Source: Perilla frutescens (lineage: Eukaryota; Streptophyta; Magnoliopsida; Lamiales; Lamiaceae). Taken from it: DNA of 64,000 nt. The stretch's first letter is position 1. Each line of letters starts with the position of its first letter. The notes beneath the pieces are model-generated. The model made no database searches, had not been told where the DNA came from, and saw only the letters and a list, made by a program, of their open reading frames with translations. The stretch spans positions 48,171,001-48,235,000 of the forward strand of contig BRKX01000009.1 of assembly GCA_026008535.1 (NCBI GenBank), in the 5' to 3' direction. Shown here piece by piece: positions 45,546 to 57,250 of this stretch. The position numbers and the translations under genes are program-made.

Positions 45546-47336
45546 ATGGTGGCAAGGAGCACTAACTGCTCAGTGGGGTGGATGCTGCTGATGATGTGGA
45601 GACTACTGCGAGAATTGCTGAGAAGTGGAGGACGACATGAACTGGGATGGCTGGAACTGCTGGAACTACTGAGAGGAAGATGCCATGAATTGGCCCGTCG
45701 GCATCTGCTGAAAATGCTGAGACGAAGAGGACGATGCCATGAACTGTCCAGTCGGGAATTGCTGCATCGACTGGAATGGCTGCTGAAACTGCTGCTGCGG
45801 TTGGTAGGAGAGGTAGAGAGTCAGCTGTTGATCATGAGACGGGGTATAGGGCTGCTACTGTGACCCAGAGCCGGTGTGCATTCCTCGGAAGAGCCCGGCT
45901 AGGTCCTGTATCTCTGATCGAAATGAGTCCATGTTGTCAGACAAACCCCTGATCTCTCTTCTGATGCCGGTGTACCTCTCATCAATATCAGCCTGGATGG
46001 TATGAAACCGCTCATCCACACTCGACTGAATCTGTCCCATCCGGTGATGCATGTCGCTGCGGATGTCATCAAATCGGGTATACAAATCTTGTCGTAGATT
46101 CCCAAATTCGTCATGCACCTCCGTTCACCAGCTTTGCATATTTTCATCCATTATCGCCATGTAGCCATCCAGTGCATCAAAACGGCCTGCAATCTGCTTC
46201 TCAGTGTAGCGCCGCCCTCGTCTGAATGCGGCAGTGGAGGATCCCTCTCCTCCATCGGCTCTTCCTCCCTCGGGTTGGTCATCAATGGCATCTCTCATGC
46301 CTGTAGGAAGTCCCGCTACTCTAATAGCCTCGCGATGGGCTGGTGTATCCATCATCCAGCTGTCTCTTTCTTGGAAATTCAACACATGCGTGAGAGCCGG
46401 ATTGGGCAGCAAAAAGTTCCCCCCTCCTCTCATGGACAAAAGATATGTTCTCGTGTCCGAGGTGAGCATCTTTATGTTTCTCAAGTAAGGGATACTCAAG
46501 AGTCTTGCTCCGGGACTCTCTTGGTACTCATCCAGATCAATTTGGAAGTGCTCGGCTAGAGGAGTGATCAATCCCCTAATGCAGATCCCGTCATTATCCA
46601 TGTGAGCTTGTCTTTGAAGCTGCTCAAGCAAGAATGCTCCGAAGTTCAGGTGGACGGCATTCAACATGGCCCAAAATGCAAACAACTCTGCAGTCCTCAC
46701 CCCTCCGTTCTCACATCTAGCAAAGATGGTAGAGGCTAGAATGCGGTGTAGATAGCGGAATACTGGATTGGGCATGGCGGAGGCCTTGGCAAGGCTGGAG
46801 TCGTACTTCTCAGTATCAGACTCCATCAAGAAGAAGAGGCGGTAGGCATAATCTTTGCCATATTGAGACGAAGGATGATAGATGCCGTCATCGGCCACAT
46901 TAAAGATCCGGTTGATCTCCTCAACCGTGAGAGCTCTGTCCCGGTTTCCCATCCTGAAAGTGCATGTGATTGGCCCTCTCTTTACCGTCCTTTTGACGTT
47001 AAGTGTGCTCAACACCTCTTTCACCAAGAGGGGGTAAGTCTACCTTATCGTTTCAAGGGCCTGTAGCCATCCAATTCTGTCGAGGAGAGTCCAAACGTCA
47101 TCTCGTATCCCAAGAATCTCTGTGGATGTGGGACACATGAATCGGGTGGCTGCTACACACAAGGGGAACAATCTATCCCAACTTGTTCTATGCCATGCTT
47201 CCGTAAAGTGAATCCCATAAGTCATGGGATCATCAATGGCAAGGTCTTCTTTTTCCTATTCACTTCCCTCCTCTATTTCGGGGTCGGATTCAGGTTCTTG
47301 TCGTCTCAACGATCTCTTTCCCCTTTTTGGTACCAT
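45546..47336 (-). pseudogene. Third ORF of element B (Athila ORF), broken
   Basis: One frame runs from ATG at 47334-47336 to about 45546 but is cut by in-frame TAG (47256-47258), TAG (47040-47042), TGA (46125-46127) and TAG (45855-45857), with further stops beyond. The longest open part (46125-47027, 300 residues) shares the layout of the element A protein: IGWLQAL upstream, then LTVEEINRIF, RYLHRI, LFAFWAML and a closing FQIDLDEY. A likely coiled coil follows (IQSSVDERFHTIQADIDERY), then a Gln-rich tail with repeated FMASSSSQ words. No signal peptide or membrane span is visible. It sits where an envelope gene would, but nothing supports that role. Confidence 0.8.
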
Positions 47337-49184
47337 CTTTGTGTGATTGAGGTATGGTACCTATAAACAAGAAAAGGAGCCGTAAGATATAGGGGCATAA
47401 CCAATTACAAATTGAAACAATGAAGTCGAGGCTTCGAAACATATTATAAATTTAACTATACTTCCTCAACCATCATTGTCGAATCAAAGTTCATGCTTCC
47501 TAACAAATGATAAACATGATCCAATTTTCAAAGTACCATATAAATATCCAAAAGGAACACAAATTTAACTTGGCACAAATAGCCTCTCCATATCTTACAA
47601 TATAAAAAACAAAGGCATTGCGTGCATGTGTCCAAAACCAAACATGATCAATCACAAAAAGAAGTTGGTAAATGGCCCTCAATTTAAGATGACAATATCA
47701 AAAGTATAGGACCAACTAACAAAATTTTTCAACATTACCAATCAACAATGCTTGGTTTCAATGATAAAAATCCAACTTACTCACAAGTATAAATCATAGA
47801 CGAAGGGACTCTATTAAATGTAACAATATCAACAACAAAGAGCTCCCATTTTCTATAAAATATCAAGGTTGTATTGAGCATGTAAGTCTTCATTCATTAC
47901 CAACTATCTTGCATCAATTCTTCAAATATTCATTTTACCCCCATTTTAGACATTTTATCCTCAAGTTTCCTTCCAATTTGGGGATGACAAAAGCTTAGTG
48001 CACAAGAAGGTAGCAAAAACACCACACAAGAGAGTAAAGGTGCATTTTGCACATCAAAGCATACAAATTGATTGTCAAAATCGAGTCTTTATGGTGTATT
48101 CCAACCAAATTCATCATGAACTTAAGCAAAAATGCACCAAAATCCAACATATTCCTTCAATTTATATGCATTAGTCTCACTTAGACTTGGTAGGAACCAA
48201 CTACACTATTTCATCAACCAAAATGACAAATTTTTCTCAAGTGAGCACAATGTATCATCCTAGCCATGTAAGTGCAAGCATTATGAGTATTCACCCTAAA
48301 TTAAACAACAATGGGGATAAAATCAACCAAACAACATGAAAAATTCAAACTTCACCATAGTTACCCCAAGTTCATGAAGGAACCCATCAAATTTCACCAA
48401 AATTTCCCCAAAATTCCAACACTCTTATCATACCCATGCAAGATATTACACATTCCATCCAATGACAACAAAATTTAAGGAAGATTCATGACAAATTCGT
48501 TCATTTCAATTCTAGGGCACAAAGTATGATTTTTCCCCAAATTTCAAGTATATCATCCATTCAAAACTTAAATAATCATGCTAGGAGTATAATGTAGGAG
48601 GAATCTAGGAGATAAGTGAGAGATTTACCTTGGTTTCTTGAGGGAGAGGTCGAAAATTGTGTGTGAGAGTGAGTGAGATCGTGTGTGAGTGAAGAAATGA
48701 GAGTGAAATGAGTGAAAGAGGGTTTAAAACCCGTCTGTTTGCGGGGCGCGGGCTGGGTCGGTCGCGCCCGGAGGCCGGACTTCAAGTGGTCTGTGATGCG
48801 GGTGAAGCTCGGTCGCGTCTAGGGGCCGCGCCCGGGCTGAAGAGATTCAGCTCTCTGAAGTGCTCTGCAATGCGGCCCCTGCCCGCACCGTGTGCCCGCG
48901 TGCGAAGTGCTCTGGGGCGCGGCTTCGGCCTTGGTCGCGCCTGGGGGCCGCGTCCCAAACTCTTGTTGCATTTTTCTTCTCCTTTCGACATATGTTCCCT
49001 CATTGCCTCTAAATTTCTCTTCTCTTCCTGCAAAATATTCACTTACTTAAGACACACAAAACATCACTTCTAAAACCAATTCCCCTTTCTTAGGAATCAC
49101 CCCACTACAAAAGGAATTTAACTAGGCAATAAAACATAAAATTAAACAAAAACAAGAAAAATAAAACAACGAAATTTAAAAGGA
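47337..49184 (-). other. Spacer between pol and third ORF of element B
   Basis: 1.85 kb of mostly AT-rich non-coding DNA. 48720-48960 is a GC-rich island related in wording to the islands in this element's own LTRs. Open frames inside the island look like composition artefacts. Confidence 0.6.
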
Positions 49185-49232
49185 TTGGGTTGCCTCCCAA
49201 CTAGCGCTTAATTTAACGTCGTGAGCTTGACG
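49185..49232 (-). ncRNA. Double-hairpin module, element B copy
   Basis: In element direction: CGTCAAGCTCACGACG (4-bp stem, 8-nt loop), a 16-nt linker TTAAATTAAGCGCTAG, then TTGGGAGGCAACCCAA (5-bp stem, 6-nt loop AGGCAA). It begins 11 nt after the pol stop codon at 49244-49246. See the copies at 15835 and 59553. Confidence 0.6.
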
Positions 49233-49243
49233 GGATATGTTCT

Positions 49244-51853
49244 TCAAACGTCTTTGAGATAGAGGACAAACACCCCGGCTTGCTCCTCCGGATTGTAGAA
49301 CTTCTTTACACGTTGTCCATTGACGACAAATCAATTTCCATCATTGGCTTGCAATTCCACCGCACCACTTTCAAAGACTCTCGAAATCAAGTAAGGTCCT
49401 CCCCACTTTGTTTTGAGTTTTTCGGGAAACATTTTAAATCTTGAATTGAAAAGCAAAACAGCATCTCCGGGTGCAAGTTCTTTCTTTCGTAGGAACTTTT
49501 CGTGATAGAGTTTGGTCCTCATCTTGTAGATGGAAGAATTTTCAAAGGCCTCAAGCCTAAATTCATCAATTTCGTTCAAATGGAAAATTCTTTCCTTTTC
49601 CGACATCTCAAAGTCGAAATTGAGCTTCTTGGTGGCCCAATATGCCTTGTGAGTGAGCTCAATCGGAAGATGGCAAGATTTCCGAAATAACATTTGATAG
49701 GGAGACATGTCCAACGGAGTCTTGTAGGCCGTTCGATAGGCCCACAATGCTTCATCGAGGTGGCTTACCCAATCTTTCCCGTTCGTCTTCACCACTTTTT
49801 GGAGGACTTGTTTTACCTCTCTATTTGCAAGCTCGGCTTGCCCATTGGCTTGTGGGTGGTAGGGGGTCGTCAGCTTATGCTTCACTCCATGGCATGCTAG
49901 GAGGTTCGTCATCCACTTATTGCAAAAGTGAGTGCCCCCGTCACTAATTAAGGCTCTTGGAGCCCCAAATCTTGTCAAAATATTCATTTGAAGGAACTTA
50001 AGCACAATCTTCGAATCATTAGTCTTGGTTGGAATTGCTTCAATCCATCGTGAGAGATAATCAACCGCTAAGAGGATGTAGAGATTTCCATCGGAAACCA
50101 CAAATGGTCCCATAAAGTCGATCCCCCATACGTCGAACAACTCCACTTCAACAATGGCACTCATAGGCATTTCATCCCTTTTTGAAATTGAGCCTATCTT
50201 TTGGCATTTCTCACATGCCTTCACAAATTCTTCACAATTTCTGAAAATGGAGGACCAATAGAATCCGCTTTGTAAAATCTTTCTAGCGGTTCTATTTGAA
50301 GCAAAATGGCCTTCGCAAGGGGAATCATGACATGCCTTCATTATCTCGATCCATTCTTCCTCCTGCACACATCTTCTAAGGATGGAATCGGCACATCTTC
50401 TTAAAAGATAGGGCTCCTCCCATATGTAGAATTTGAGATCATGAAAGAATTTTTTTCTTTGATAGCTCTCCATCTCTACCGGTTTCACCTTGGCAACTAG
50501 GTAGTTGACAATATCCGCAAACCACGGAACTTTTGTTGAAGCCGACATGATTCTCTCATCGGGAAAACTTTCATTTATTGGCCATGTGTTCTCTTCTTCT
50601 TTCACGTGCTCCAATCGGGACAAGTGATCCGCCACCACGTTCTCGCATCCTTTTCTATCCTTTATCTCCACATCGAATTCTTGGAGTAGAAGGATGCATC
50701 GGATAAGCCTTGGCTTTGCATCCTTTTTGGCAAAAAGATGCCTCAAAGCGGCGTGGTCGGTGTGCACGATTGTTCGGGCCCCAATGAGATAGGGCCTAAA
50801 CTTGTCGAATGCGTAGACGACCGTCAAGAGTTCCCTTTCTGTGGTGGTGTAGTTTACTTGAGCGGGATCCAAAGTCCTACTCCCATAGTAGATGACTCGG
50901 AAGAGTTTGTCCTTCTTTTGGCCAAGAGCGGCTCCCACCGCTATCTCGCTTGCATCGCACATCACTTCAAAAGGCTCACTCCAATCGGGTGTGATAAGCA
51001 CGGGTGCCGTGATTAGGGCCTTCTTCAACGTCTCAAAAGCCTGCAAACAATTAGAATCAAAATCAAATTCAACGGCTTTTTCAAGCAGACGACAAAGAGG
51101 TTTAGAAACTTTGGAAAAATCTTTTATAAAACGCCTATAGAACCCGGCGTGTCCCAAAAAGCTTCTAACTCCCTTCTCATTTGTTGGTGGAGGTAGCTTT
51201 TCAATGGCCACTATCTTAGCCCGGTCCACCTCTAGACCTTCACCCGACACCTTGTGTCCTAGAACAATGCCATCTCTCACCATGAAGTGGCATTTCTCCC
51301 AATTGAGCACTAGATTAGTATCTTCACATCTCTGTAATACTTGTGTTAAATTATCAAGGCATATATCAAATGTATCACCAAACACAGAAAAGTCATCCAT
51401 AAACACCTCCATGATGTTTTCAATCAATCCATGAAAGATGGACATCATACACCTTTGAAAGGTTGCGGGTGCATTACACAACCCGAAAGACATCCATCTA
51501 TATGTAAATATGCCATAGGGACAAATGAAAGCGGTCTTCTCTTGGTCCTCGGGAGCAATCATGATTTGATTGTATCCCGAGTAACCATCAAGAAAACAAT
51601 AGAATTCATGCCCCGCCAACCTATCTAGCATTTGATCAATGAAAGGCAATGGAAAATGATCTTTCCTAGTATATGCATTTAAAGCCCTATAATCTATACA
51701 CATTCTCCATCCCGTCACTACTCGTGTAGCAATCGTTTCTTTATTCTCATTTTCAACAATAGTCATTCCCCCTTTTTTAGCAACTACTTGAGTAGGACTC
51801 ACCCACTCACTATCCGAAATAGCAAATATGATACCGGCATCAAGCAACTTCAA
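49244..51853 (-). pseudogene. Pol of element B: RT, RNase H, integrase
   Basis: The open part 49331-51853 has 840 residues. RT motifs are DGYSGYNQI, MSFGLCNAPATFQ and FMDD. RNase H starts at VMCDASEIAVGAALGQ. Integrase has its His/Cys zinc finger (CHDSPCEGHFAS, CEKCQ), D in WGIDFMGPF, D in LISDGGTHF and E in GQAELANRE. All catalytic residues are present. A TGA at 49331-49333 cuts off the last ~29 codons; the frame reaches its natural TGA at 49244-49246. Upstream the same frame is interrupted by TAG at 51857-51859. This is the most nearly intact enzyme block in the window. Confidence 0.93.
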
Positions 51854-51856
51854 AAC

Positions 51857-52918
51857 CTATTTTCTAACAACTTCTTGCATAATAGGGTTCAGTCTCCTTT
51901 GATTTTGCACTTTAGGTTTATAATCTTCCTCAAGCAAAATTTTATGCATGCAAATGGAAGAATTAATGCCTTTAAGGTCAGAAATTGACCATTCTATAGT
52001 GCTTTGATATTTTCTCAACACCCTTAACAATTTATCACATTGTGCATCGGATAAGAGGGAAGAAACAATCACCGGTTTCTGCTTGGCTTCGTCAAGGTAA
52101 GCATACCTCAAATGCGTAGGTAGGGGTTTCAACTCCATTTCTTCTTTTGCTTTCAACTCGTCCTCTTCCTTTGATGTTTGGTCCTCATCTCTCAATGGCA
52201 AGAACTTTGGCCTCCTCAAGTAGGATTCCTGAAATGAATTCATCATAGAAACGGAATCAAATAGACCAAAATCATCATTGGATAAAGAATTAAAGATAGA
52301 GTTAGAAATGCAAATCTCAAGAGGATCCTTTAGGCTCCTTAACTCATCCTTCTTTATGCATTCATCCACCATTTGGAGTACTTTGCACTCCTCAATATTC
52401 TTTGCCTCTTCTTCGAGATGTTGCATCGCTTTTTAGAGGGAAAATGTGATTCTCTCCTCATTCACTCTCAAGGTAAGTTCTCCTTTCGCCACATCTATCA
52501 AGGCCTTACCCGTGTACAAAAATGGTCACCCTAAGATGAGGGGAACTTCCTTGTCTTCTTCCATATCAAGAACCACAAAGTCCACCGGAAAAATAAAGTT
52601 GTTGACCTTCACTAGCACATCTTCCACCACACCCTTTGAGTATGTCAAAGAGCGGTCGGCCATTTGGAGACAAATGGTGGTCGGCTTGATCTCCCCCATT
52701 TTCAGCTTTTTAAAGAACGAGAGGGGCATCAAATTGATACTTGCCCCAAGATCACACAAAGCCTTCCCAACGTGATTTTCTCCAATAGTAACCGAGATGT
52801 CGAAGCTTCCCGGATCTTTCATCTTTGCGGGCAACTTTCTTTGCAATAAAGTACTGCAATTCTCGGCCAAATTAACCGTCTCATACTCCCCCCCATCTAC
52901 TCTTTTTGGAAATTGCAT
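51857..52918 (-). pseudogene. Protease and linker region of element B, broken
   Basis: 52526-52918 holds the retropepsin with CDLGASINLMPLS and ends at TGA (52526-52528), where an Arg codon CGA is the likely parent. A TAA follows near 52434. The next open part, 51857-52426 (189 residues), is the linker to RT (MHKILLEEDYKPKVQNQRRLNP). All pieces share one frame. They are out of frame with gag by one base at a run of seven G on the coding strand (plus-strand C run, about 52889-52895). Confidence 0.88.
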
Positions 52919-54731
52919 CTTTCAAGAATTTTGAATAATTTGGCATTTGTTGAAGTGCTTCAATAAGAGGGATGTTGATCTGTACCTTCCTAAAGATGTC
53001 GAGGAATCGAGAGAATTGCTCGTCACTCTTCACCTTTTGGAGTCCTTGTGGGTGGGGTATGGGCACTTTGTATTCTTCTGGCATCACCCTTTTTGGTTCT
53101 TCTTTCTCTTTCCCTTTTTCAAGGGCATCATTTTCCTTTAATGAGGGACTCAAGTCCTCACGACTCGGTCCCTCCTCTTTCTTCTTCTCACTTGGTTGCT
53201 CATCAACCTTTCCTTTGCTTTCCTCATAATCCGGCATCTCAGGGCCATCATAAGCGATTCCACTCCTCAAGGTAATTGTCTTGCATTGATCCTTCGGATT
53301 CACAGTGGTATTACTTGGGAACTTGCCTTGTTGATGTTGGCTTCCCAAGATAGTTGCAAATTGTCCCATTTGCTTCTCCAAAGTATTAACTTGATTGCTA
53401 ATTGCTCCGACGGTATTTTCTAACTTCCCAATTCGTGCTTGAGAGTCTTTCATGTAACTCTTCGTCTTCCCCATGAATGCCATTAGGAGTTCATCCATCT
53501 TGGGCTTCTTCTCCTCGTCAATTACACCATTCGTGACTGAGAAACCCGGAGGTGGTTGGATAGCATTGTTCGGATTACCATAGGAGAAATTTGGGTGTTG
53601 AGCTTCATTTTGATAACCCGAATTTCCTCCATATTGGCCTCCGTATTGGGGTTTGTACCCCTGATTGAATTGCCTTGGCTGATTTGAGAAGCCTCCTTGT
53701 TGGTTCACGTAGTTTACATTCTCAAATTGGCTTTGAGATGTCTCGGCCTTTGGATTTGTAAAGGCTTCGATTTTTGAATTTAAGGTTGCCATTTGAGCTG
53801 CCACAAGCCCGAGTGCATCCGAACTTGAAGCAGAAGCCACTTTCTTTAAAATTTGGACTCCCTCGCTTATGGCCGGCCATTGGAAGGAATTTGAGGCCAT
53901 TTCTTCAATGATTCTCAAGGCTTCTTCCGGCCCTCTTGCCAATAATGATCCACCCACGGCCGCATCCATGAGTGTTCTATCCTCGTCTTTACTTCCTCCA
54001 TAGAAAATGCATACTTGATTATCAGTTCCAAAACCATGTCTGGAGCACTTCCGTAGCATCTCCCTAAAGTGCTCCCACGCCTCATATAAGCTTTCTTCAT
54101 CCCACTGTTTGAACACGGTGATCTCTCCTTTCAATTTGAGGGTTTTTCCGGGTGGGAAAAACTTGTGTATGAACTTTGTCACTAATTGATCCCAAGTTTG
54201 AAATGTTCCTTGAGCATGGCTTAACCACCATGTTTCCGCCTTGTCGATCAATGAGAATGGAAAGAGTCGGATGCGGATTGCATCATCCGGGACTCCATTC
54301 ATCTTCATTGTCCCACTAACGTTGAGAAATTTACGGATATGCTCATGTGGATCCTCCATTGGTGTCCCTCGGAATTGATTTTGCTGGATCATGAGTATGA
54401 GAGAGGTCTTCAACTCGAAGTTGTTGGCTTGAATGGGTGGTCCATTTGCCACCCCTTGATCAACGACAGGTTGGAAAAGATTCCGGATTGGTGCCTCCAC
54501 ATTTCTATTACGAGCCTCCTCTTGGACTCTTAATTTCTCTTGCATCACCTCCAATTGCCTTTGCATTTGGACAATCATCGGATCTTGAACGTGTGGAGGT
54601 AGATCCGCCATTCTTCTCCGTCTACGTGCGTTGTTGTGGCGAACCGTTGCTTCAATCTCTAAGTCCAATGCAATAGGTGGTTCTCCTTGAGAACGAGTGT
54701 GCATACACTTCCAATCAAAAATGACAAACAA
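52881..54731 (-). CDS. Gag of element B
   Basis: 616 residues from the first Met. The start near 54701 (MHTRSQGEPP) is more typical of Athila gags. The gag domain (about 110-280) has PHEHIRKFLNVSGTMK, AETWWLSHAQGTF, FIHKFFPPGKT and EAWEHFREMLRKC. A Gln/Gly/Asn-rich linker (QYGGQYGGNSGYQ) follows, then CKTITLRSGIAYDGP, which leads toward protease. No CX2CX4HX4C zinc knuckle is visible, unlike element A. The frame is lost at a G7 run near its end. Confidence 0.9.
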   Translation of the reverse strand: MFVIFDWKCMHTRSQGEPPIALDLEIEATVRHNNARRRRRMADLPPHVQDPMIVQMQRQLEVMQEKLRVQEEARNRNVEAPIRNLFQPVVDQGVANGPPIQANNFELKTSLILMIQQNQFRGTPMEDPHEHIRKFLNVSGTMKMNGVPDDAIRIRLFPFSLIDKAETWWLSHAQGTFQTWDQLVTKFIHKFFPPGKTLKLKGEITVFKQWDEESLYEAWEHFREMLRKCSRHGFGTDNQVCIFYGGSKDEDRTLMDAAVGGSLLARGPEEALRIIEEMASNSFQWPAISEGVQILKKVASASSSDALGLVAAQMATLNSKIEAFTNPKAETSQSQFENVNYVNQQGGFSNQPRQFNQGYKPQYGGQYGGNSGYQNEAQHPNFSYGNPNNAIQPPPGFSVTNGVIDEEKKPKMDELLMAFMGKTKSYMKDSQARIGKLENTVGAISNQVNTLEKQMGQFATILGSQHQQGKFPSNTTVNPKDQCKTITLRSGIAYDGPEMPDYEESKGKVDEQPSEKKKEEGPSREDLSPSLKENDALEKGKEKEEPKRVMPEEYKVPIPHPQGLQKVKSDEQFSRFLDIFRKVQINIPLIEALQQMPNYSKFLKDAISKKSRWGGV

Positions 54732-54827
54732 ATCAAAAACAACTCTTTACAATAAAATAAGTAAAAATGTCTAAAGTAATCCACTCAATCGTTATCACAA
54801 TATTGCATTTATAAAATTAATTCCGTT

Positions 54828-54845
54828 TCCCCGGCAACGGCGCCA
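54828..54845 (-). other. Primer-binding site, tRNA-Asp (element B)
   Basis: On the minus strand: TGGCGCCGTTGCCGGGGA, 18 of 18 bases complementary to the plant tRNA-Asp 3' end, six bases inside the LTR. Confidence 0.95.
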
Positions 54846-54851
54846 AAAACG

Positions 54852-56471
54852 TGACAGGAGGTTTACTTTACTTTCAACCTACTATGATGTGTTTCAATAT
54901 TTATAAACTCGTGTCTATGCCTACAAGTATACAAGAATATATTTTTAGCAAGGATGATACGAGGTCGATCCACAGGGAAAAAGGAACTACATAAGAAAAT
55001 ACAAGTACCACAATATTCGATGCAAGGATTATCTAGACTATGCTTAAATGGGGGTTGATTATCATCAATACCAAAACAATAACTTAAGCAAGAAACACCA
55101 AACAATCTAAATAACTAATCTTACAAGAAATCAAGAACAACAATCAACAAAAAGAGAGATTTAGAAGTGGGATTAAGCAACACTCTGGGACATGGATTCA
55201 CAATACTCTTCTTGATTCAACAACAAAGTTTAAACACACAATCATGCTAAGTTCATAGGTAAGAAGACCATGAATATAGAAGAAGCTCCTCTCGAATATC
55301 TCCTAAATTGCGAATGCGACAAGGATGGCTATCTCTAACACATTCCAAGGTCGCACCTACCAAAAGCTTAAATGAGTCACTCTTCCTTCCACATACTCAA
55401 CTTCAACAAAGAGTACAAGTACATGAATTCAATCCATACATGCTTATGTTCACGGGATGGGCAAAATGCAAGTGAAACATACATGTGATGCTAGTAAGGA
55501 GGCCACTCAAACAACATCATTCAAGACCAATGTATGGATTAAAACCTTGACAAAGCATGAACATATATTTATCCTTTATCAAGAATAAGAGTCACATTGT
55601 TTCACCACATCCTAGAGCCCTAAGGGCTCTAGCCTACCATATTTACAACAAGATCAAAGATACAAGACAAGGATCCAAAACCCATTCTCAATATAAAGAT
55701 AAAAGAGTGAAGGAGAAGATAAAACCCAATGTAGAACAAACTCCTTCAATCCCTTGGCTTGAATCTTCAAATGGATAGTTAGATCCTCCTCCTCCTCTTG
55801 ATGTTCTTGATCTTCCAAAATCTCCAATGGAGAGTGTTTTATCCTCTATTTTTGTGTGTAAGAGCTGTCTTTTGAACTTTCCCAATGATATATCATATAT
55901 AGGACAAATAATGGAGTGCCAAAAGTTAAAAATGGATTCGTCAGTCCCGACCGCGACCTTGTCTGGGTCGCACCTGGAGGTCGAGCTTGGAACACATGAA
56001 AATAGCTTTCTGAAGTGCCAAGACGCGGGCTGAACAGGCCGCGGCCGGAGCCCACATTGCAGAGGCCTTGGGGCGCGGCCTGCCCTGCGATCGCGCCAGG
56101 AGATCGCGCCCGGAGGCGCCTGCAATGCGGCCCGGGCTGAGTCGCGCCAGGTGCCCGCGCCCGGACTGAATGATTTCATCTCTCTGTTTGATGCTCTGCA
56201 ATGCGACCTACGGTCGCGCCTCTTGGCTGTGTCTGAGCCCGACCCTTGGTTTTCTTTAATTTCTTCAAGTCTTGTACGGCCTTCGATGATCGAGATCCCA
56301 TTTTAACTTTGTTTTTGTACATACTAACCCAAAAATACCATGTATTGGTCACTTTAAACAACATTAACGATAAACAACAAAATTTACAAACATAAAGACA
56401 TAAACATAGAGCAAAAGCACTCAAAAGTAGGTGCAAATGAGTCCAAATGAGTGCTATTTAGGCGCTCATCA
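54852..56471 (-). repeat. 5' LTR of element B
   Basis: 1,620 bp, TG...CA. Compared with the 3' LTR it has an extra ~15 bases in the GC-rich island near 56095-56115, which looks like a short internal duplication of a CGCGCC word. Confidence 0.95.
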
Positions 56472-56506
56472 ATATGATTAATTCCTAATTTACACACTAG
56501 ACCAAT

Positions 56507-56551
56507 ACACACACACGCACACTCACACACACACACACACACACACACACA
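56507..56551. repeat. (AC)n microsatellite
   Basis: About 45 bases of nearly pure AC/CA with a few interruptions, directly next to the left end of a foldback element. Confidence 0.95.
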
Positions 56552-57250
56552 GGATATGGATCAAATGAGACCCATTTCCTGGTGTGAGAACCTCATCTTA
56601 CATCATTCAATTTAATGATCTAATGGTTGAGATTTAATGCAGAGATGGTGGCAATTTCATAAATAATAGGGTAAAAAATAAAGGAAGGAGTGCTATTTTC
56701 ATCCAAACCATTAAAAATGATGATGTCAATAATTAAAAAAAATCTTAAAAACTTTAAACGATCATAACTTGCTCGTTTTTAATCCAATGCACACAAAAAA
56801 TATATCAAATTAAAGTTCTCTTCGTGATCTTTCATTTAAGATGTCGAAAGGCTATGTTTAGATGAAAAAATATGAACGAAAAATAAAAAAGATAATTTAT
56901 TACGCGTTCTCTAGTTGTACATACTTTCGTTAGCATATAATAATTCTTCATCAGCAATAGGATAACATATGATAATATATGCTAACGAAGCATTTGTCAT
57001 ATGCTAACATAATGTATTTACTTTGCTAACAAAGAATTATCATAATGCTAGCGTATAAAAAATTTATTAGGGTTTATTTAATCTCAATTATGGTTTATTC
57101 CATCTCAATTATGGTTTATTCCATCTAGTTATGATTATTTTTTAATTTAACTTTTCATTTATAGTTCCTAATTGATTATTATGGTTTATCCCATCCAATT
57201 ATTATTAATAATGTAGTACTACCATATGCTAAAGATAATGTATTCACAGT

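Larger units (their letters stand above)
42416..56471 (-). mobile_element. Athila-type Ty3/Gypsy retrotransposon B
   Basis: A 14.06-kb element on the minus strand with LTRs of 1,604 and 1,620 bp, flanked by ATATG at 42411-42415 and 56472-56476. Order: LTR, perfect tRNA-Asp primer site, gag, protease, RT, RNase H, integrase, long spacer, third ORF, 3' spacer, polypurine tract, LTR. By hand the LTRs differ at roughly 70 places (about 4.4 percent). Coding is interrupted by many nonsense codons and one frameshift. It belongs to a different family from element A: the LTRs, gag and third ORF are only distantly related. Confidence 0.95.
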
